A stretch of 64,000 nucleotides of DNA from contig CAVTOA010000003.1 of NCBI GenBank assembly GCA_963736285.1, positions 310,001 to 374,000 of the forward strand, written 5' to 3'. This stretch comes from CAVTOA01 sp963736285 (GTDB lineage: Bacteria > Actinomycetota > Actinomycetes > Mycobacteriales > QHCE01). The position numbers and the translations under genes are program-made. Below, piece by piece: positions 63,356-64,000 of the stretch. The notes under the pieces are model-generated. The model worked only from the letters and a program-made list of their open reading frames with translations. It did no database searches and was not told the DNA's origin. Position 1 is the first letter of the stretch, and the number at the start of each line of letters is the position of its first letter.

Positions 63356-64000
63356 CTAGTCCCCCGAATCTGTGGTGGTGTCGTCCACCGTGGCGAGTGA
63401 GGTCTCGCGTACATAAGAGACCAACCAGCGACGGAACTCGGGCCCGAGGTCTTCCCGCTCACTAGCGAGACGGACAACCGCCTTGAGATAGTCGCCCCGG
63501 TCGCCGGTGTCGTAGCGCCGTCCCGTGAATACCACGCCGTGCGTCGGAATCCCAGCGGCCAGCAAGCGAGCCATAGCATCAGTCAGCTGAATCTCGCCCC
63601 CCGCGCCTGGCGAGGTGGCTCTAATGGCGTCAAAAATTTCCGGCGGAAGGATGTACCGACCGATGATCGCGAGATCGCTGGGCGCCTCCGCCGGGTCGGG
63701 TTTTTCCACCAACTCGCTGACGGAGACGACCTGGTAACCATGATGCTGCTCGTCGGTGGGGGCTACCGCCACCGAACCGTAGCGATTTATGTGCTCGTGT
63801 GGCACTTCGATCAGGCCCAACACGACGCCTCCATGTTGCTGGTAGACCGCCAACATCGCGGACAGCAGCGGGTCCCGGGCATCGATGAGGTCGTCGCCGA
63901 GCTGAACAACGAAGGGCTCATCGCCCACATGATCCGCGGCACACAGCACCGCATGGCCCAACCCTCGCGGCTCGTCCTGTCGCACAGAATGCACGGTTGC
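63356..64000 (-). CDS. galU: UTP-glucose-1-phosphate uridylyltransferase (5' end outside window)
   Basis: Makes UDP-glucose. The frame is open to the window edge; about 214 C-terminal residues are present. The visible part starts VRQDEPRGLGHAVLCAADHV, then VVQLGDDLID, VSELVEKPDPAEAPSDLAII, GRYILPPEIFDAI, GEIQLTDAMARLL and the RRYDTGDRGDYLKAVVRLAS motif. All are typical of bacterial GalU. The stop lies 2 bp before the glp start, so galU, glp and perhaps glpR form an operon. Confidence 0.95.
   Translation of the reverse strand, partial: ATVHSVRQDEPRGLGHAVLCAADHVGDEPFVVQLGDDLIDARDPLLSAMLAVYQQHGGVVLGLIEVPHEHINRYGSVAVAPTDEQHHGYQVVSVSELVEKPDPAEAPSDLAIIGRYILPPEIFDAIRATSPGAGGEIQLTDAMARLLAAGIPTHGVVFTGRRYDTGDRGDYLKAVVRLASEREDLGPEFRRWLVSYVRETSLATVDDTTTDSGD

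Overview
This 64 kb window is chromosomal DNA from an actinobacterium (Actinomycetota) of moderate G+C, roughly 58-60% by eye. The assignment rests on MtrA-MtrB next to comF-hpf-secA, the eno-ftsB-DUF501-ppx run with mazG and mfd nearby, the glmU-prs-rplY-pth block, metG-tatD-rsmA-ispE, divergent rsmI/pmt, and galU-glp-glpR. All of these orders match the Mycobacteriales and relatives. I cannot name a genus.

Layout. 1-3.5 kb: an envelope-type cluster (SAF-domain protein, BldC-like HTH, unknown protein, LysM protein, Rv3235-like protein) beside secA. 3.5-11 kb: secA, hpf, comF, mtrB, mtrA on the minus strand; lpqB, normally between mtrB and comF, is missing. 11-15.3 kb: cystathionine beta-synthase, SGNH hydrolase, Bax inhibitor-1-like protein, an 89-bp tandem repeat with hairpins, and tRNA-Leu(TAA). 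15.3-22.5 kb: family-5 uracil-DNA glycosylase, a block of unrecognised small basic proteins, then ppx, DUF501, ftsB, eno and mazG. 22.7-29.8 kb: cspA with a strong terminator, a tandem-GNAT protein, an AT-rich orphan gene, mfd, and a glycosyltransferase that reads as BshA. 29.9-38.9 kb: ppc, a lipoprotein, a GT4 enzyme, pth, rplY, prs, glmU and tRNA-Gln(TTG). 39-48.3 kb: amidase, ispE, rsmA, tatD (no rpfB), metG, CapA-like protein and rsmI. 48.3-60 kb: protein O-mannosyltransferase with a downstream lipoprotein, small membrane proteins, OsmC, an MFS exporter with its MarR regulator, DedA, VOC proteins, an SDR and a Sap/GAP membrane protein. 60-64 kb: purC, tRNA-Ala(CGC), glpR, glp (moeA-like) and the 3' part of galU.

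A feature of the whole window is frameshifting. Nine conserved genes (secA, udg, ppx, eno, mazG, ispE, metG, pmt and the MFS exporter) are split by single-base shifts. The protein fragments between the shifts are well conserved and several shifts lie in short homopolymers. Sequencing or assembly indels are therefore more likely than gene decay. Long genes such as mfd and ppc are intact. These loci are annotated as one CDS each, with the shifts described.

The items I consider most worth checking are the BshA-type enzyme in an actinobacterium, the MoeA-like protein with lost catalytic motifs beside its membrane partner GlpR, the AT-rich orphan at 24.1-24.9 kb, and the orphan block at 16.2-17.7 kb with one in-frame TGA.
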